From Burkholderia sp. Ax-1719 (GTDB lineage: Bacteria > Pseudomonadota > Gammaproteobacteria > Burkholderiales > Burkholderiaceae): a DNA stretch of 64,000 nt. Position numbers and translations under genes: made by a program. Shown piece by piece: positions 8,651 to 17,506 of this stretch. The DNA lies in contig NZ_VWWJ01000005.1 of assembly GCF_011753055.1 (NCBI RefSeq), positions 1 through 64,000 on the forward strand, written 5' to 3'. The notes beneath the pieces are model-generated. The model had not been told where the DNA came from, did not search any database, and was given only the letters and a program-made list of their open reading frames with translations. The stretch's first letter is position 1; every line of letters begins with the position of its first letter.

Positions 8651-11600
8651 ATGCATCTTTTGCGCACCACACCGGGCGGTTTCGTCGACGATACGCAGGG
8701 CGTCATCCGCATCGACCAGCAGCCCGCCGAAATCGTCGTGCTGAGTTCCGCCGATACCACGCTCGCCCTGCTTGCGAGCGTCGTGCCGCGTCTGCCTGAG
8801 GGCTTTCCCAGCGTGCGGCTCGCCAACGTGACGTATCTGCGCCAGCCCGCATCGGTGGACTTTTACGTCGACGATGTCTTGCAGCACGCGAAGGTGGTGG
8901 TGGTCGACCACCTGGGCGGCGAGGCCTACTGGCCGTACGGCATCGAGCAGGTGACGACGCTGGCCGAACGGCGCGGCCAGTTGCTCGCGATGTTCTCGGG
9001 CGACTTGCAGGAAGATCCCAATCTGATCGCCAAAAGCCGCGCGGAACCGGAGTTTTGCCGCCTGCTGTGGCGTTATCTGCGCGAAGGCGGCGCGGCCAAT
9101 GCCGAAGGTTTTTTGCGCGCGCTCGCGTGGCATGCGTTCGGCTTTGGCGCGGAACCGCCGCCGCCGGTCGTGCTGCCCGCTGCTTCGCTTTACCATCCGT
9201 CGCGCGACGTGGCGACCGTCGAGGACTGGCGCGCGCGCTGGACGCCCGGCGCGCCCGTCGTGGCGATCCTGTTTTACAAGGCGCATTTGCAGGCTGCCAA
9301 CACGGCCGCCTTCGATGCGCTGATCGACGCCTTGATCGAGCGCGGCCTCAACCCGCTGCCGCTCGCCATCACCTCGCTCAAGGACGCCATCAGCCGCGAT
9401 GTGCTCGACCGCCTCGCGGCGGAGCACGATATCGCGCTGGTGCTCAACACGACGGCGTTCGCGGCCTCGTCGCTCGACGATCCGGAGCCGCTCGCGCTCG
9501 CGGGCGATGCGCCCGTGCTTCAGGTGATCCTGAGCGGCGGCAATCGCGATGACTGGCTCAAGGACAACCACGGCCTGAATTCGCGCGACATCGCCATGCA
9601 TATCGCGTTGCCCGAAGTCGATGGCCGCGTGATTACGCGCGCGATCAGCTTCAAGGGCCTGGCGTACCACTGCAAAGAGACGCAAGTGGATGTCGTGCGC
9701 TATCAGCCCGATGCCGAACGCGTGGCCTTCGTGGCCGAACTCGCGCGCCGCTGGTGCCGTCTGCGCACGCTGCCGAACGCGGAGAAGAAGCTCGCGCTGG
9801 TGCTGGCCAACTATCCGATGAGCGAAGGGCGCATCGGCAACGGCGTGGGGCTGGATACGCCGGCTTCGGTGGTGAACATCCTGCGCATGCTGGCCGACGA
9901 AGGCTATCGCGTGGGCGATCTGCCTGAAGACGGCGCAGCGCTGATGAACACGCTCACGCAGGGCGTGACCAACGATCCGGACACGCGCGCGCTGCGGCCC
10001 GCGTGGCAAAGCCTGTCGATCGACGATTACCGCGCGCATTTCGCGCAACTGCCCGTGGAAGCACAGAACGCGCTGATCGCGCGCTGGGGCGCGCCCGAGC
10101 AGGACCCGACCGTGCGCCGTGGCCGCTTCATGATTGCGGGCTGGCGCTGCGGGCAGGTGTTCGTCGGCATCCAGCCGTCGCGTTCGCGCGGCGACGACAG
10201 CTACGCCAATTATCACGACGCCGATCTGGTGCCGCCGCACGCGTATCTGGCGTTCTATTTCTGGCTGCGCGAGCACTTTGGCATCGACGCGATTGCGCAC
10301 GTGGGCAAGCACGGCAATCTCGAATGGCTGCCGGGCAAAAGCGTGGCGCTCGCCGATACCTGTTGGCCCGACATGGCGCTCGGGCCGCTGCCGCATCTTT
10401 ATCCGTTCATCGTCAACGATCCGGGCGAGGGCAGCCAGGCCAAGCGCCGCGCTCAGGCCGTGATCGTCGATCATCTGATGCCGCCGCTCACGCGCGCGGA
10501 AAACTACGGGCCGTTGCAGGACCTGGAGCGTCAGGTCGATGAGTATTACGAAGCATTGATGGTGGACCCGCGCCGCGCCAAGCTGCTGCGCAAGACGATT
10601 CTGGCGACCATCATCGAGCACAAGTTGCACGAGGAATTGAGCGTGGCCGCGCCGCAGGACCAGCAGGGCGAGGACGAACTGCTCACGCGCGCCGATGCTT
10701 ATCTGTGCGAACTGAAGGAAGCGCAGATCCGCGACGGGCTGCATACCTTCGGCGAATCGCCGCAAGGCACGCAGCGGCGCGATACGCTGCTCGCGCTCGG
10801 ACGTTATGCGTGCGGCGACGGGCAGGGCGCGAATGCGGGTTTGATCGACGCACTGGCGCGCGATTTCGGCATCGATCATCTGCTGGAAGCGGCGACTGTC
10901 GATTGGGCTGCGCCGTGGACTGGTGCGCGTCCATTGCCGCTTGAGCAAGCCATCGACGCGCCGTGGCGTCATGCGGGCGATACGCGTGAGCGTCTGGAAG
11001 CGCTGGCGGCCAAGTTGCTCGCGCGCGCTTGCGAAGAGGCGAACGCTTTAGGCGAAATCGCTTCGATGCTGCCGCGCGCCGCGCTTGTCATCGCCCGTTT
11101 GCGCGACGATGTTTTGCCGCGTCTCGACGCATGTGGGCGCGAAGAATTGCGCCAGTTGAGGCGCGGTTTCGAAGGCCGTTTCGTGCCGCCTGGCCCGAGC
11201 GGTTCGCCTTCGCGCGGCCGCCCCGATGTGCTGCCCACGGGCCGTAACTTCTACTCGGTCGACACGCGCGCGATCCCGACGCAGGCCGCATGGTCGCTCG
11301 GTTTGAAGTCGGCGCAACAGCTGATCGAGCGGCATTTGCAGGAACACGGCGATTATCCGCGCGCCATCGGTCTTTCTGTGTGGGGCACGGCCACCATGCG
11401 CACGGGCGGCGACGATATCGCCCAGGCGCTCGCGTTGATCGGCGCGCGTCCCAAATGGGCGGCGGGCAGCCAGCGCGTGATCGACTTCGAAATCATGCCG
11501 GTGGAAGCGCTTGACCGGCCGCGCATCGACGTGACGTTGCGCGTGTCGGGCTTTTTCCGCGACGCGTTTCCGAACGTGATGCATCTGTTCGACGCCGCCG

Positions 11601-12442
11601 TGCAGGCCGTGGCCGAACTCGACGAGCCGGAGCATCTGAACCCGCTGCGTGCGCGCATCCAGCGCGAGCGCGACGCCCTGATCGCCGATGGCATGGAAGC
11701 AGGCGAAGCGCGCCGCCGCGCAGGCTGGCGCGTATTCAGCGCGAAGCCGGGCGCGTACGGCGCGGGCCTGCAATCGATGATCGATCACCGCCAATGGCAG
11801 ACCGATGCCGATCTCGCGCTCGCGTATCAGGCATGGGGCGGCTACGCCTACGCACAGAAAACCGGCGGCGACGAAGCGCGCGATGCCTTCCGCAAACGCC
11901 TCGCCTCGATCGACGTGATCCTGCAGAACCAGGATAACCGCGAGCACGATCTGCTCGACTCGAACGATTACTACCAGTTCCAGGGCGGCATGGCGGCGGC
12001 GGCCCGGCACTTCTCGCAGGCGCAGCCCACGATGTATCACGCCGATCACAGCAACCCCGCCGCGCCGCGCATCCGGCCGCTGCATGAGGAGATCGCGCGC
12101 GTGATCCGCTCGCGCGTGGTGAACCCCAAGTGGATCGACGGCGTGAAGCGCCACGGCTACAAGGGTGCGGCGGAAATGGCCGCGACTGTCGATTATCTGT
12201 TTGGCTATGACGCGACCGCGCGTGTGGTGGGCGATCATCAATACGCACTGGTTGCCGATGCCTACGTGCACGATGACGACACGCGCGCCTTCATGCAGCG
12301 CCACAATCCGAATGCTTTGCACGCGATCTGCGAACGACTGATCGAAGCGATGCAGCGTGGGTTGTGGCAGGAGCCGGGCGAACATCGCGCGCAAATCGAA
12401 CAGCGTCTGCTCGAAACCGGGCAGCAGATGGAAGGACAGTGA
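8651..12442 (+). CDS. cobN: Cobaltochelatase large subunit CobN
   Basis: Large subunit (1263 aa) of the ATP-dependent aerobic cobaltochelatase, inserting Co2+ into hydrogenobyrinic acid a,c-diamide. Family landmarks: LANYPMSEGRIGNGVGLDTPAS, the metal/substrate-site region HVGKHGNLEWLPGK, YPFIVNDPGEGSQAKRR, GLHTFGESP, PTGRNFYSVD, LSVWGTATMRTGGDD, RVSGFFRDAFPNV and the C-terminal KWIDGVKRHGYKGAAEMA. The length agrees with CobN/ChlH proteins of this type. It starts 48 nt after cobW and ends 2 nt before the chlI start, so the whole chelatase is one operon. Its AAA and VWA partners are the next genes. Confidence 0.96.
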   Translation: MHLLRTTPGGFVDDTQGVIRIDQQPAEIVVLSSADTTLALLASVVPRLPEGFPSVRLANVTYLRQPASVDFYVDDVLQHAKVVVVDHLGGEAYWPYGIEQVTTLAERRGQLLAMFSGDLQEDPNLIAKSRAEPEFCRLLWRYLREGGAANAEGFLRALAWHAFGFGAEPPPPVVLPAASLYHPSRDVATVEDWRARWTPGAPVVAILFYKAHLQAANTAAFDALIDALIERGLNPLPLAITSLKDAISRDVLDRLAAEHDIALVLNTTAFAASSLDDPEPLALAGDAPVLQVILSGGNRDDWLKDNHGLNSRDIAMHIALPEVDGRVITRAISFKGLAYHCKETQVDVVRYQPDAERVAFVAELARRWCRLRTLPNAEKKLALVLANYPMSEGRIGNGVGLDTPASVVNILRMLADEGYRVGDLPEDGAALMNTLTQGVTNDPDTRALRPAWQSLSIDDYRAHFAQLPVEAQNALIARWGAPEQDPTVRRGRFMIAGWRCGQVFVGIQPSRSRGDDSYANYHDADLVPPHAYLAFYFWLREHFGIDAIAHVGKHGNLEWLPGKSVALADTCWPDMALGPLPHLYPFIVNDPGEGSQAKRRAQAVIVDHLMPPLTRAENYGPLQDLERQVDEYYEALMVDPRRAKLLRKTILATIIEHKLHEELSVAAPQDQQGEDELLTRADAYLCELKEAQIRDGLHTFGESPQGTQRRDTLLALGRYACGDGQGANAGLIDALARDFGIDHLLEAATVDWAAPWTGARPLPLEQAIDAPWRHAGDTRERLEALAAKLLARACEEANALGEIASMLPRAALVIARLRDDVLPRLDACGREELRQLRRGFEGRFVPPGPSGSPSRGRPDVLPTGRNFYSVDTRAIPTQAAWSLGLKSAQQLIERHLQEHGDYPRAIGLSVWGTATMRTGGDDIAQALALIGARPKWAAGSQRVIDFEIMPVEALDRPRIDVTLRVSGFFRDAFPNVMHLFDAAVQAVAELDEPEHLNPLRARIQRERDALIADGMEAGEARRRAGWRVFSAKPGAYGAGLQSMIDHRQWQTDADLALAYQAWGGYAYAQKTGGDEARDAFRKRLASIDVILQNQDNREHDLLDSNDYYQFQGGMAAAARHFSQAQPTMYHADHSNPAAPRIRPLHEEIARVIRSRVVNPKWIDGVKRHGYKGAAEMAATVDYLFGYDATARVVGDHQYALVADAYVHDDDTRAFMQRHNPNALHAICERLIEAMQRGLWQEPGEHRAQIEQRLLETGQQMEGQ

Positions 12443-12444
12443 CC

Positions 12445-13494
12445 ATGAACGTAGCGGCGGCGCGTCCCGCGTTTCCCTTCACCGCGCTGGTCGGTCAGGC
12501 GGCGTTGCAGCGCGCCTTGCTGCTGGCGGCCATCGATCCCGCGATTGGCGGCGTGCTCGTGAGCGGGCCGCGCGGCACCGCGAAATCGACGGCGGCGCGC
12601 GCATTGGCCGCGCTGTTACCCGACGGCGCCTTCGTCACGCTGCCGCTGGGCGCAAGCGAGGAAAAACTGATCGGCACGCTCGATCTGGAAGCCGCGCTGC
12701 GCGAGAGCGCGGTGCGTTTCGCGCCAGGACTGCTCGCACGCGCGCACGACGGCGTGCTTTACGTCGATGAAGTGAACCTGCTGCCCGATGCGCTCGTCGA
12801 TGCCTTGCTCGATGTGGCGGCAAGCGGTGTGAACACGGTCGAGCGCGATGGCGTTTCGCATACGCACGAGGCGCGATTCGTGCTGGTTGGCACCATGAAT
12901 CCGGAAGAGGGGGAGTTGCGCCCGCAACTATTGGACCGCTTCGGTCTGATGGTCGAACTCGACAATCGCTACGACACGGCTGAACGACAACGCATCGTCA
13001 AGGCGCGGCTCGCTTTCGATGCGAATCCGCAGGCGTTTTGCGCGGCGCAGGCCGAGGCCCAGAATGCGCTGGCAGCGCGTATCGCAGCGGCGCGTGCTGC
13101 GCTCGAATCGCTGGCGTGGAGCGACGCCGTGCATGAACGCGCGGCGCAACTGTGCGTGGAAGCGGCAGTCGACGGCATGCGCGCCGATCTCGTGATGCTG
13201 CGCGCGGCGCGTGCGCTGGCGGCGTTCGAAGGCGCGTCGCAGATCACGCCCGAACACGTCGATCAGGTGGCCGATGCGGTGCTTTTGCATCGGCGGCGCG
13301 CGTTGCCGGAGCAGCCGCAACAGCTACCGCAACAATTAACGCAACAACAGCCGCCGCATCACGACAAAACGCGAGACAACCCGCAGTCCGAAGCAAATTC
13401 GGACCCGCAATCGGATTGGGGCGAACTGCCGCCCGAGCCCGTCACTGCGAAAGCGGTCAAAGGCGTGATCCCGCTGCCCGCAAAAAAACGCTGA
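12445..13494 (+). CDS. Chelatase AAA+ ATPase subunit (ChlI/BchI-type, CobS role)
   Basis: AAA+ motor subunit of the cobaltochelatase, 349 residues when translation stops at the TGA at 13492. Walker A is GPRGTAKST (residues 41-49), Walker B GVLYVDEVNLL (from residue 103), sensor-like GTMNPEEGELRPQLLDRFGL. After the AAA lid domain the protein runs into a Gln/Pro-rich linker (QLPQQLTQQQPPHHD) and a conserved-looking VIPLPAKK just before the stop. That linker normally joins the AAA and VWA halves of ChlD-type proteins, and a -1 frameshift signal sits exactly there. So this product is probably both the free CobS-like subunit and the N-terminal half of a longer frameshifted protein. It starts 2 nt after cobN. 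Confidence 0.9.
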   Translation: MNVAAARPAFPFTALVGQAALQRALLLAAIDPAIGGVLVSGPRGTAKSTAARALAALLPDGAFVTLPLGASEEKLIGTLDLEAALRESAVRFAPGLLARAHDGVLYVDEVNLLPDALVDALLDVAASGVNTVERDGVSHTHEARFVLVGTMNPEEGELRPQLLDRFGLMVELDNRYDTAERQRIVKARLAFDANPQAFCAAQAEAQNALAARIAAARAALESLAWSDAVHERAAQLCVEAAVDGMRADLVMLRAARALAAFEGASQITPEHVDQVADAVLLHRRRALPEQPQQLPQQLTQQQPPHHDKTRDNPQSEANSDPQSDWGELPPEPVTAKAVKGVIPLPAKKR

Positions 13495-13541
13495 CCCGTC
13501 GGGCAAGGACCGCCGCCCAGGCACAGGGCGGCGCACGACGG
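13482..13541 (+). promoter_or_regulatory. Predicted -1 programmed ribosomal frameshift site (A7 heptamer plus stem)
   Basis: The run AAAAAAA at 13482-13488 is phased A-AAA-AAA in the chlI frame (codons GCA AAA AAA), the exact layout needed for tandem -1 slippage. After slippage reading continues ACG CTG ACC and enters the VWA frame without a stop. A 7-nt spacer is followed by a two-part stem: CCGTCG (13496-13501) with CGACGG (13536-13541), enclosing CGCCGCCC (13511-13518) with GGGCGGCG (13526-13533). The spacing and stability fit known signals. The normal-frame stop TGA is only 3 nt after the heptamer. Confidence 0.82.
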
Positions 13542-14180
13542 CGTGAAGGTCCAGGAACTGCGCGAGCGCGCATCGCGCACGACCCCGCGCGTGGCGCACG
13601 CCTCGCCTGGCCCGCCACGCTCGCGGCCAAGCGCGGGACTGCGCTGCGCGCGGAACATCTGCGTTACGCGCAGCGCAAGACCGGCACCGGCGCACTGCAT
13701 TGCTTTGTTCTCGATTGTTCGGCGTCGATGCTCGCGCACGGCCAGCTTGCGCTCGCCAAGGGGCTGCTGATCGCGCTGTTCGATCGCGCGCGCGCTGAGC
13801 GCGTGGAAGTGGCCTTGATCTGCTTTGGCGGCGCGCAGGCCGAACTACGGTTCGGGCCTGCGGTGCCGCGCTGGTGGAACGAGCGCTGGCTTGCGCCCAT
13901 TGGCGGCGGAGGCGGCACGCCGCTCGACGCCGGTATCGCGCGCGCCTCGCAACTGCTCGACGCGACAGCGCGGCGCGACCCCGCGCGTGAACGTCACCTC
14001 TGGCTCTTCAGCGACGGCCGTACCACGCAATGGCCCGCGCGCCCGCGCCAGGCGGACCACATCACCGTGGTCGATTGCGAGGCTGCCAACGTGCGCCTCG
14101 GGCGCTGCCACGCACTGGCGCAGGCCTGGCAGGGCGAGTGCGTCGATGTGGACGCATTGATCGCTCCGTCGCTTACGTAG
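13488..14180 (+). CDS. VWA domain half of the chelatase D subunit (CobT role), reached by -1 frameshift
   Basis: The reading frame contains a von Willebrand A domain with MIDAS motif LDCSASM, then GLLIALFDRARAERVEVALICFGG, the loop GGGGGTPLDAGI and RHLWLFSDGRT. Upstream is an Arg/Ala-rich basic linker and HDPARGARLAWPATLAAKRG, typical of the region before the VWA domain in ChlD. No ATG or GTG with a ribosome site lies at a sensible place in this frame (only a TTG at 13416 inside chlI, or a remote GTG at 13152). I therefore read it as join(12445..13488, 13488..14180), a fusion of about 578 residues. That length and order (AAA, linker, VWA) match full ChlD-like chelatase subunits. Internal initiation cannot be excluded. 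Confidence 0.8.
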   Translation, partial: TLTRRARTAAQAQGGARRREGPGTARARIAHDPARGARLAWPATLAAKRGTALRAEHLRYAQRKTGTGALHCFVLDCSASMLAHGQLALAKGLLIALFDRARAERVEVALICFGGAQAELRFGPAVPRWWNERWLAPIGGGGGTPLDAGIARASQLLDATARRDPARERHLWLFSDGRTTQWPARPRQADHITVVDCEAANVRLGRCHALAQAWQGECVDVDALIAPSLT

Positions 14181-14200
14181 CGTCCGGCGCTTCCGGCGAT

Positions 14201-15148
14201 CTAGCGCGCCGCGCCGGTCCAGTACAGCACGTCGTCCTGACGATCGAACACGTAGACCTTCATCGCCATCTGGTCGGCGGGCGAGAGATGATCGAGTTCG
14301 AGACCGAGCGTGACGAGCGGCTCGGGGCCGTCTTCCTGGTGCACATTGCGCACGACTGCGCTGGTTTCGATGGTCGAATCGAGTTCGCCCGAGCGCAGCC
14401 GCCAGGCCACGCGCAGACGCTCGCCGACCTTGGCGAGCGCCCACGGCGCGGCGATCGACAGCCCGAGCGCGCTGACGCCGCGCGCGAGCGCGACACCCTG
14501 ATACCCCTCGGATTCTTCGCCGATGCCATACCGCACCGGAAACTGCGCGCGTACGCGGATCGATTTGCGCTCGCGCAGCATGCGGATATTGGCGGGCTTC
14601 GAGAGCAGCAGGTAGCCCAGTGGCGCCTGATACATCGCGTGAATCGTGCAGACGAAGCGGTAGACGGCGTGGCTCGCGATCGCGACGATTTCGACGTTTT
14701 CGCCGGGGGTGATTTCGATGGGGCGACGGTCGACGTAAGGCAGCGTGACGAAGATTGCCTCATTGGGCGCGACGCCGATCAGCTTGCACGGATGCATGGG
14801 CGCGCCGCTCGCGCCCTGTTGCGGGCGCAGGCCCATTAGCGCGCCGATGGTCAGGTGTAGATCGCGGACGGCGAGTGCGGTGTCCTGTTCCTGGGGTTTG
14901 ACCGGGGCGCTGGCGGGCGGCTCGCGGTCGCCGCGCTGCGGGGCGAAGTGGCGGAACAGGAAGGCGCGTTCCATTTCGCCTACGAGTGTCGCGCCGGCGT
15001 CGAGTAGCGGCGTGCCGTCGGCATCGATCAGGGGCCAGTCTAGGGGCTGGCCTAGGGCGATGTCGGCGGGAGTTAGTATGGTGGGGGCGTCCTCGGTGGC
15101 CGCTGTCTGAGGAGTGGTAGCCTCGGTGGCTTCAGTGCTATCGGTCAT
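14201..15148 (-). CDS. YcgR-like flagellar brake protein with PilZ domain
   Basis: About 315 residues. An N-terminal Thr/Ala-rich stretch is followed by a YcgR-N-like beta domain (MHPCKLIGVAPNEAIFVTLPY ... ENVEIVAIASHAVYRFVCTI) and a C-terminal PilZ domain. The c-di-GMP-binding arginines are in RERKSIRVRAQFPVRYG. The second PilZ motif, normally D/NxSxxG, reads GVSALG, so the first position is Gly. This may weaken c-di-GMP binding. In the family, the protein binds c-di-GMP and slows the flagellar motor. It stands alone on the minus strand between chlD and the inverted repeat and has no evident link to cobalamin genes. The ATG at 15148 is preferred over one at 15178, because the extra residues look non-conserved. 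Confidence 0.78.
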   Translation of the reverse strand: MTDSTEATEATTPQTAATEDAPTILTPADIALGQPLDWPLIDADGTPLLDAGATLVGEMERAFLFRHFAPQRGDREPPASAPVKPQEQDTALAVRDLHLTIGALMGLRPQQGASGAPMHPCKLIGVAPNEAIFVTLPYVDRRPIEITPGENVEIVAIASHAVYRFVCTIHAMYQAPLGYLLLSKPANIRMLRERKSIRVRAQFPVRYGIGEESEGYQGVALARGVSALGLSIAAPWALAKVGERLRVAWRLRSGELDSTIETSAVVRNVHQEDGPEPLVTLGLELDHLSPADQMAMKVYVFDRQDDVLYWTGAAR

Positions 15149-15316
15149 CGGCGCGCGTCCTGCGAGTGATGGGATCACTGTGTTTACGGCGCTGGGGGGT
15201 GAAGTTTTAGGGTTGGGGTTTGGGGTTATGCTGGGTGGATTTTTTTGTTGGCATTTTTTTGGGCATTTCCTTGTTTTCGTGTCGGTCTATTAGCGTTGCC
15301 CCTGTGCGGGGCGGCA

Positions 15317-15350
15317 CTTACTTTTCTTTGCCGCGGCAAAGAAAAGTAAG
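15317..15350. repeat. Perfect 34-bp palindrome in left arm
   Basis: The 34 bases are their own reverse complement, centred on the GCCGCGGC at 15330-15337, with AAAGAAAAGTAAG at the right end and its complement at the left. As RNA it would fold into a hairpin with a minimal loop. Confidence 0.9.
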
Positions 15351-15684
15351 CAAAAGAAAGCCGCTCACACCGCTAATGTGACGCCGTCCACCACTAGCCT
15401 TTAATCGGAGTGGTGACTGGGCATTGCTCGCACCACGCGCCCAATAGCGGAGTGACAAGGCAGTCATGCATTCCGTTGCTCGCTGCGCGCGCAACGGTTG
15501 GGTATGCGAGGGAAGGCGCAAACCTTCGGTTTTGGCTATGCCCTTCGGGGCGCTTGCGCCCCCGGATGTGCGAGCGTTTCCACTCCGATATTGGGCGCGT
15601 GGTGCGGGCGCTGCCCGGGCGCCACTCTGTTCGATGGCTGTAGGTGTACTGCGAAGCATTAGCGGTGTGAGCGGCTTTCTTTTG

Positions 15685-15718
15685 CTTACTTTTCTTTGCC
15701 GCGGCAAAGAAAAGTAAG
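15685..15718. repeat. Perfect 34-bp palindrome in right arm
   Basis: Identical copy of the palindrome at 15317-15350. Because it is self-complementary, the two copies are both direct and inverted repeats, 368 bp apart, so deletion and inversion by recombination are both possible. Confidence 0.9.
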
Positions 15719-15802
15719 TGCCGCCCCGCACAGGGGCAACGCTAATAGACCGACAAGAAAACAAGGAAATGCCAACAGCAACGCCAACAACAACCCAGAA
15801 TC

Positions 15803-17506
15803 CTACCTATACCACCGCGGCGTATAAACCCACTCATCAAGCCCACCAGCTTCACCTTCCCGCATAAACCCCCGCGTAGCCGAAGACCCCACAATCACCA
15901 TAGTCCGCATATCGACATCATCAGACTGCAGCGCCCCCAGTGTCGTCGCCCTCAGGGTCTCCCCGGGCCGCCCCACATCACGCCCCAGCACCACCCGCGT
16001 TTCCGGCGCCCGCACTGCACGCACAATTTCCAGCGCCCGATCGAGCTGCCACGGCCTGGCCCGTGAAATCGGGTTATAGAAAGCCATCACAAGATCAGCC
16101 AGCGCCGCATGATGCAGACGCTTTTCGATCACCGCCCAAGGCTTGAGATTGTCCGAAAGCGAGAGCATGCAGAAGTCGTGACCCAGCGGCGCTCCAGCCT
16201 GCGCCGCCGTAGCAAGCGCCGCCGACACGCCCGGCACGATCCGCAGCTCGACCCGACGCCAGCGCGAGTCCTCAGCCCCTTCAAGCGCTTCGAGCACCGC
16301 AGCAGCCATCGCGAACACACCCGGATCGCCCGACGACACCACGGCAACGCGCCGTCCCTCGCAAGCGAGTTCGAACGCATGGCGCGCGCGCTGCAATTCC
16401 TCGCGATTGTCGGTGGCGTGGCGCACCTGGCCCGGCCGCAGCGGGCCGGCCATCTCCACGTACGTGGCATAGCCGACGATATCGCTAGCCTCGTCGAGCG
16501 CGGCGCGCGCCATCGGTGTCAGCAGATCGGCGCGTCCCGGGCCGAGGCCAAGCACGGTGAGACGCCCGCGCGCGCGTCCCAGCGTGGACACGTCGAGCGG
16601 TTCGTCCGCGACGCCCAGCGCGATGCCGTGTCCCGCTTCAATCAGTCGATGCGGCTCAGGCAGCTTCAACGCCGCGAGCGGTTCGCCATCGACAAAACGC
16701 AGTGGCACGTCCAGCGCCGCTGCGGCCTGTTCGAACGCGGCATCGCCCATGTGCGCCGCGGGCGCGAGCAGCGCGGCGAGCGCCTGTTCAGCGAGGCCAT
16801 TTTCAGTCAATGCTTCGCGTACGTATTCAGCCAGCAAGGCGGGCGCTTCGGTTGCGTACGCAACAACCGAGCGCGGATGAATCACCAGATGCTCGGGATT
16901 GCCGTCCCATGCCTGCGGGCTCACGCGAATCGCGTGGCGCGCCGCGGCGTCGCGCGGGAGATCGACGTTGTCGAGCCAGGGCGCGTCGCCGTCGATGCGC
17001 GTCGTGTCGCCCGCGAGCAGATCCGACACGAAGCGTTTGCCCTGCGTGAGGCTCGACAGCGCATAGCCTTCGGGCGGATTGAGCAGACAGGTGCCAAAGC
17101 GCAGTTCGCCGCTCGTGGTGATCGCAGGCGCGATGGCAAGCGCCGCGCCCATCTCGCGCGCCATCACGTTGACACCCGTGAGGCCGCCGAGCAGCGGTAC
17201 GACCGCGCTGCCATCTTCGGCAAGCGCGAGGACGGGCGGCTCGATGCCCTTGTTGGCGAGCAGCGGCGCGAGGCAGCGGATCACGATGCCCGCCGCGCAC
17301 AGTGCGATGAGCGGCGTGCCGCGTCGGTAGAGTTCGCGCAGATGCTCGCCCAGTTCGGTGAACGCGATGTCGCCTTGCGCCCGGTCCTGCAAGGCGTGAA
17401 TCTGCGCGCCCGCATAGAGCGCCTTCACGCGCTGCGCGGTGGCCAGCGCGCCGGGGCCGAGTACGACGACGGCGGGCGCTTGCAGCGCAGGGCTCAGCGT
17501 TGCCAT
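15803..17506 (-). CDS. cobJ: CbiG-like/CobJ fusion: precorrin-3B C17-methyltransferase
   Basis: A 567-residue fusion. Residues about 10-200 are the CbiG N-terminal and central domains ([49 protein letters not shown]). Residues about 205-290 resemble a divergent CbiG C-terminal domain, and from about residue 315 comes the SAM-dependent methyltransferase Cob[76 protein letters not shown]. CobJ methylates C17 and drives ring contraction after CobG. It overlaps the start of cobI by 13 bp in the block cobG-cobH-cobI-cobJ. The fusion is interesting because a CobE (CbiG-C) is also encoded separately at 6402-6920. Confidence 0.92.
   Translation of the reverse strand: MATLSPALQAPAVVVLGPGALATAQRVKALYAGAQIHALQDRAQGDIAFTELGEHLRELYRRGTPLIALCAAGIVIRCLAPLLANKGIEPPVLALAEDGSAVVPLLGGLTGVNVMAREMGAALAIAPAITTSGELRFGTCLLNPPEGYALSSLTQGKRFVSDLLAGDTTRIDGDAPWLDNVDLPRDAAARHAIRVSPQAWDGNPEHLVIHPRSVVAYATEAPALLAEYVREALTENGLAEQALAALLAPAAHMGDAAFEQAAAALDVPLRFVDGEPLAALKLPEPHRLIEAGHGIALGVADEPLDVSTLGRARGRLTVLGLGPGRADLLTPMARAALDEASDIVGYATYVEMAGPLRPGQVRHATDNREELQRARHAFELACEGRRVAVVSSGDPGVFAMAAAVLEALEGAEDSRWRRVELRIVPGVSAALATAAQAGAPLGHDFCMLSLSDNLKPWAVIEKRLHHAALADLVMAFYNPISRARPWQLDRALEIVRAVRAPETRVVLGRDVGRPGETLRATTLGALQSDDVDMRTMVIVGSSATRGFMREGEAGGLDEWVYTPRWYR

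Larger units (their letters stand above)
15262..15773. repeat. Composite 512-bp inverted repeat element
   Basis: Two 117-nt arms (15262-15378 and 15657-15773) are inverted copies of each other with one mismatch noticed. Inside them, a second inverted pair lies near 15433-15458 and 15578-15603 (CACCACGCGCCCAATA on one side, its complement on the other, one mismatch). The whole element is therefore a nested palindrome that could form a large cruciform. Open frames on both strands end in the same peptide (SGFLLLTFLCRGKEK), which only reflects the symmetry and is not evidence of coding. There is no transposase. I associate this sequence type with dispersed intergenic repeats of Paraburkholderia, but cannot count copies here. 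Confidence 0.85.

Noticed and set aside
8621..10972. Long minus-strand open frame opposite cobN
   Set aside because: Arg/His/Gln-rich antisense shadow of a high-GC coding gene with no domain; cobN is unambiguous.
13152..13490. VWA gene starting at GTG 13152
   Set aside because: The first 110 codons are an Arg/Ala-rich shadow of chlI with no family similarity and no ribosome site.
15318..15764. Open frames within the inverted repeat on both strands
   Set aside because: Both end in the same peptide because the arms are complementary; no start signals or domain.
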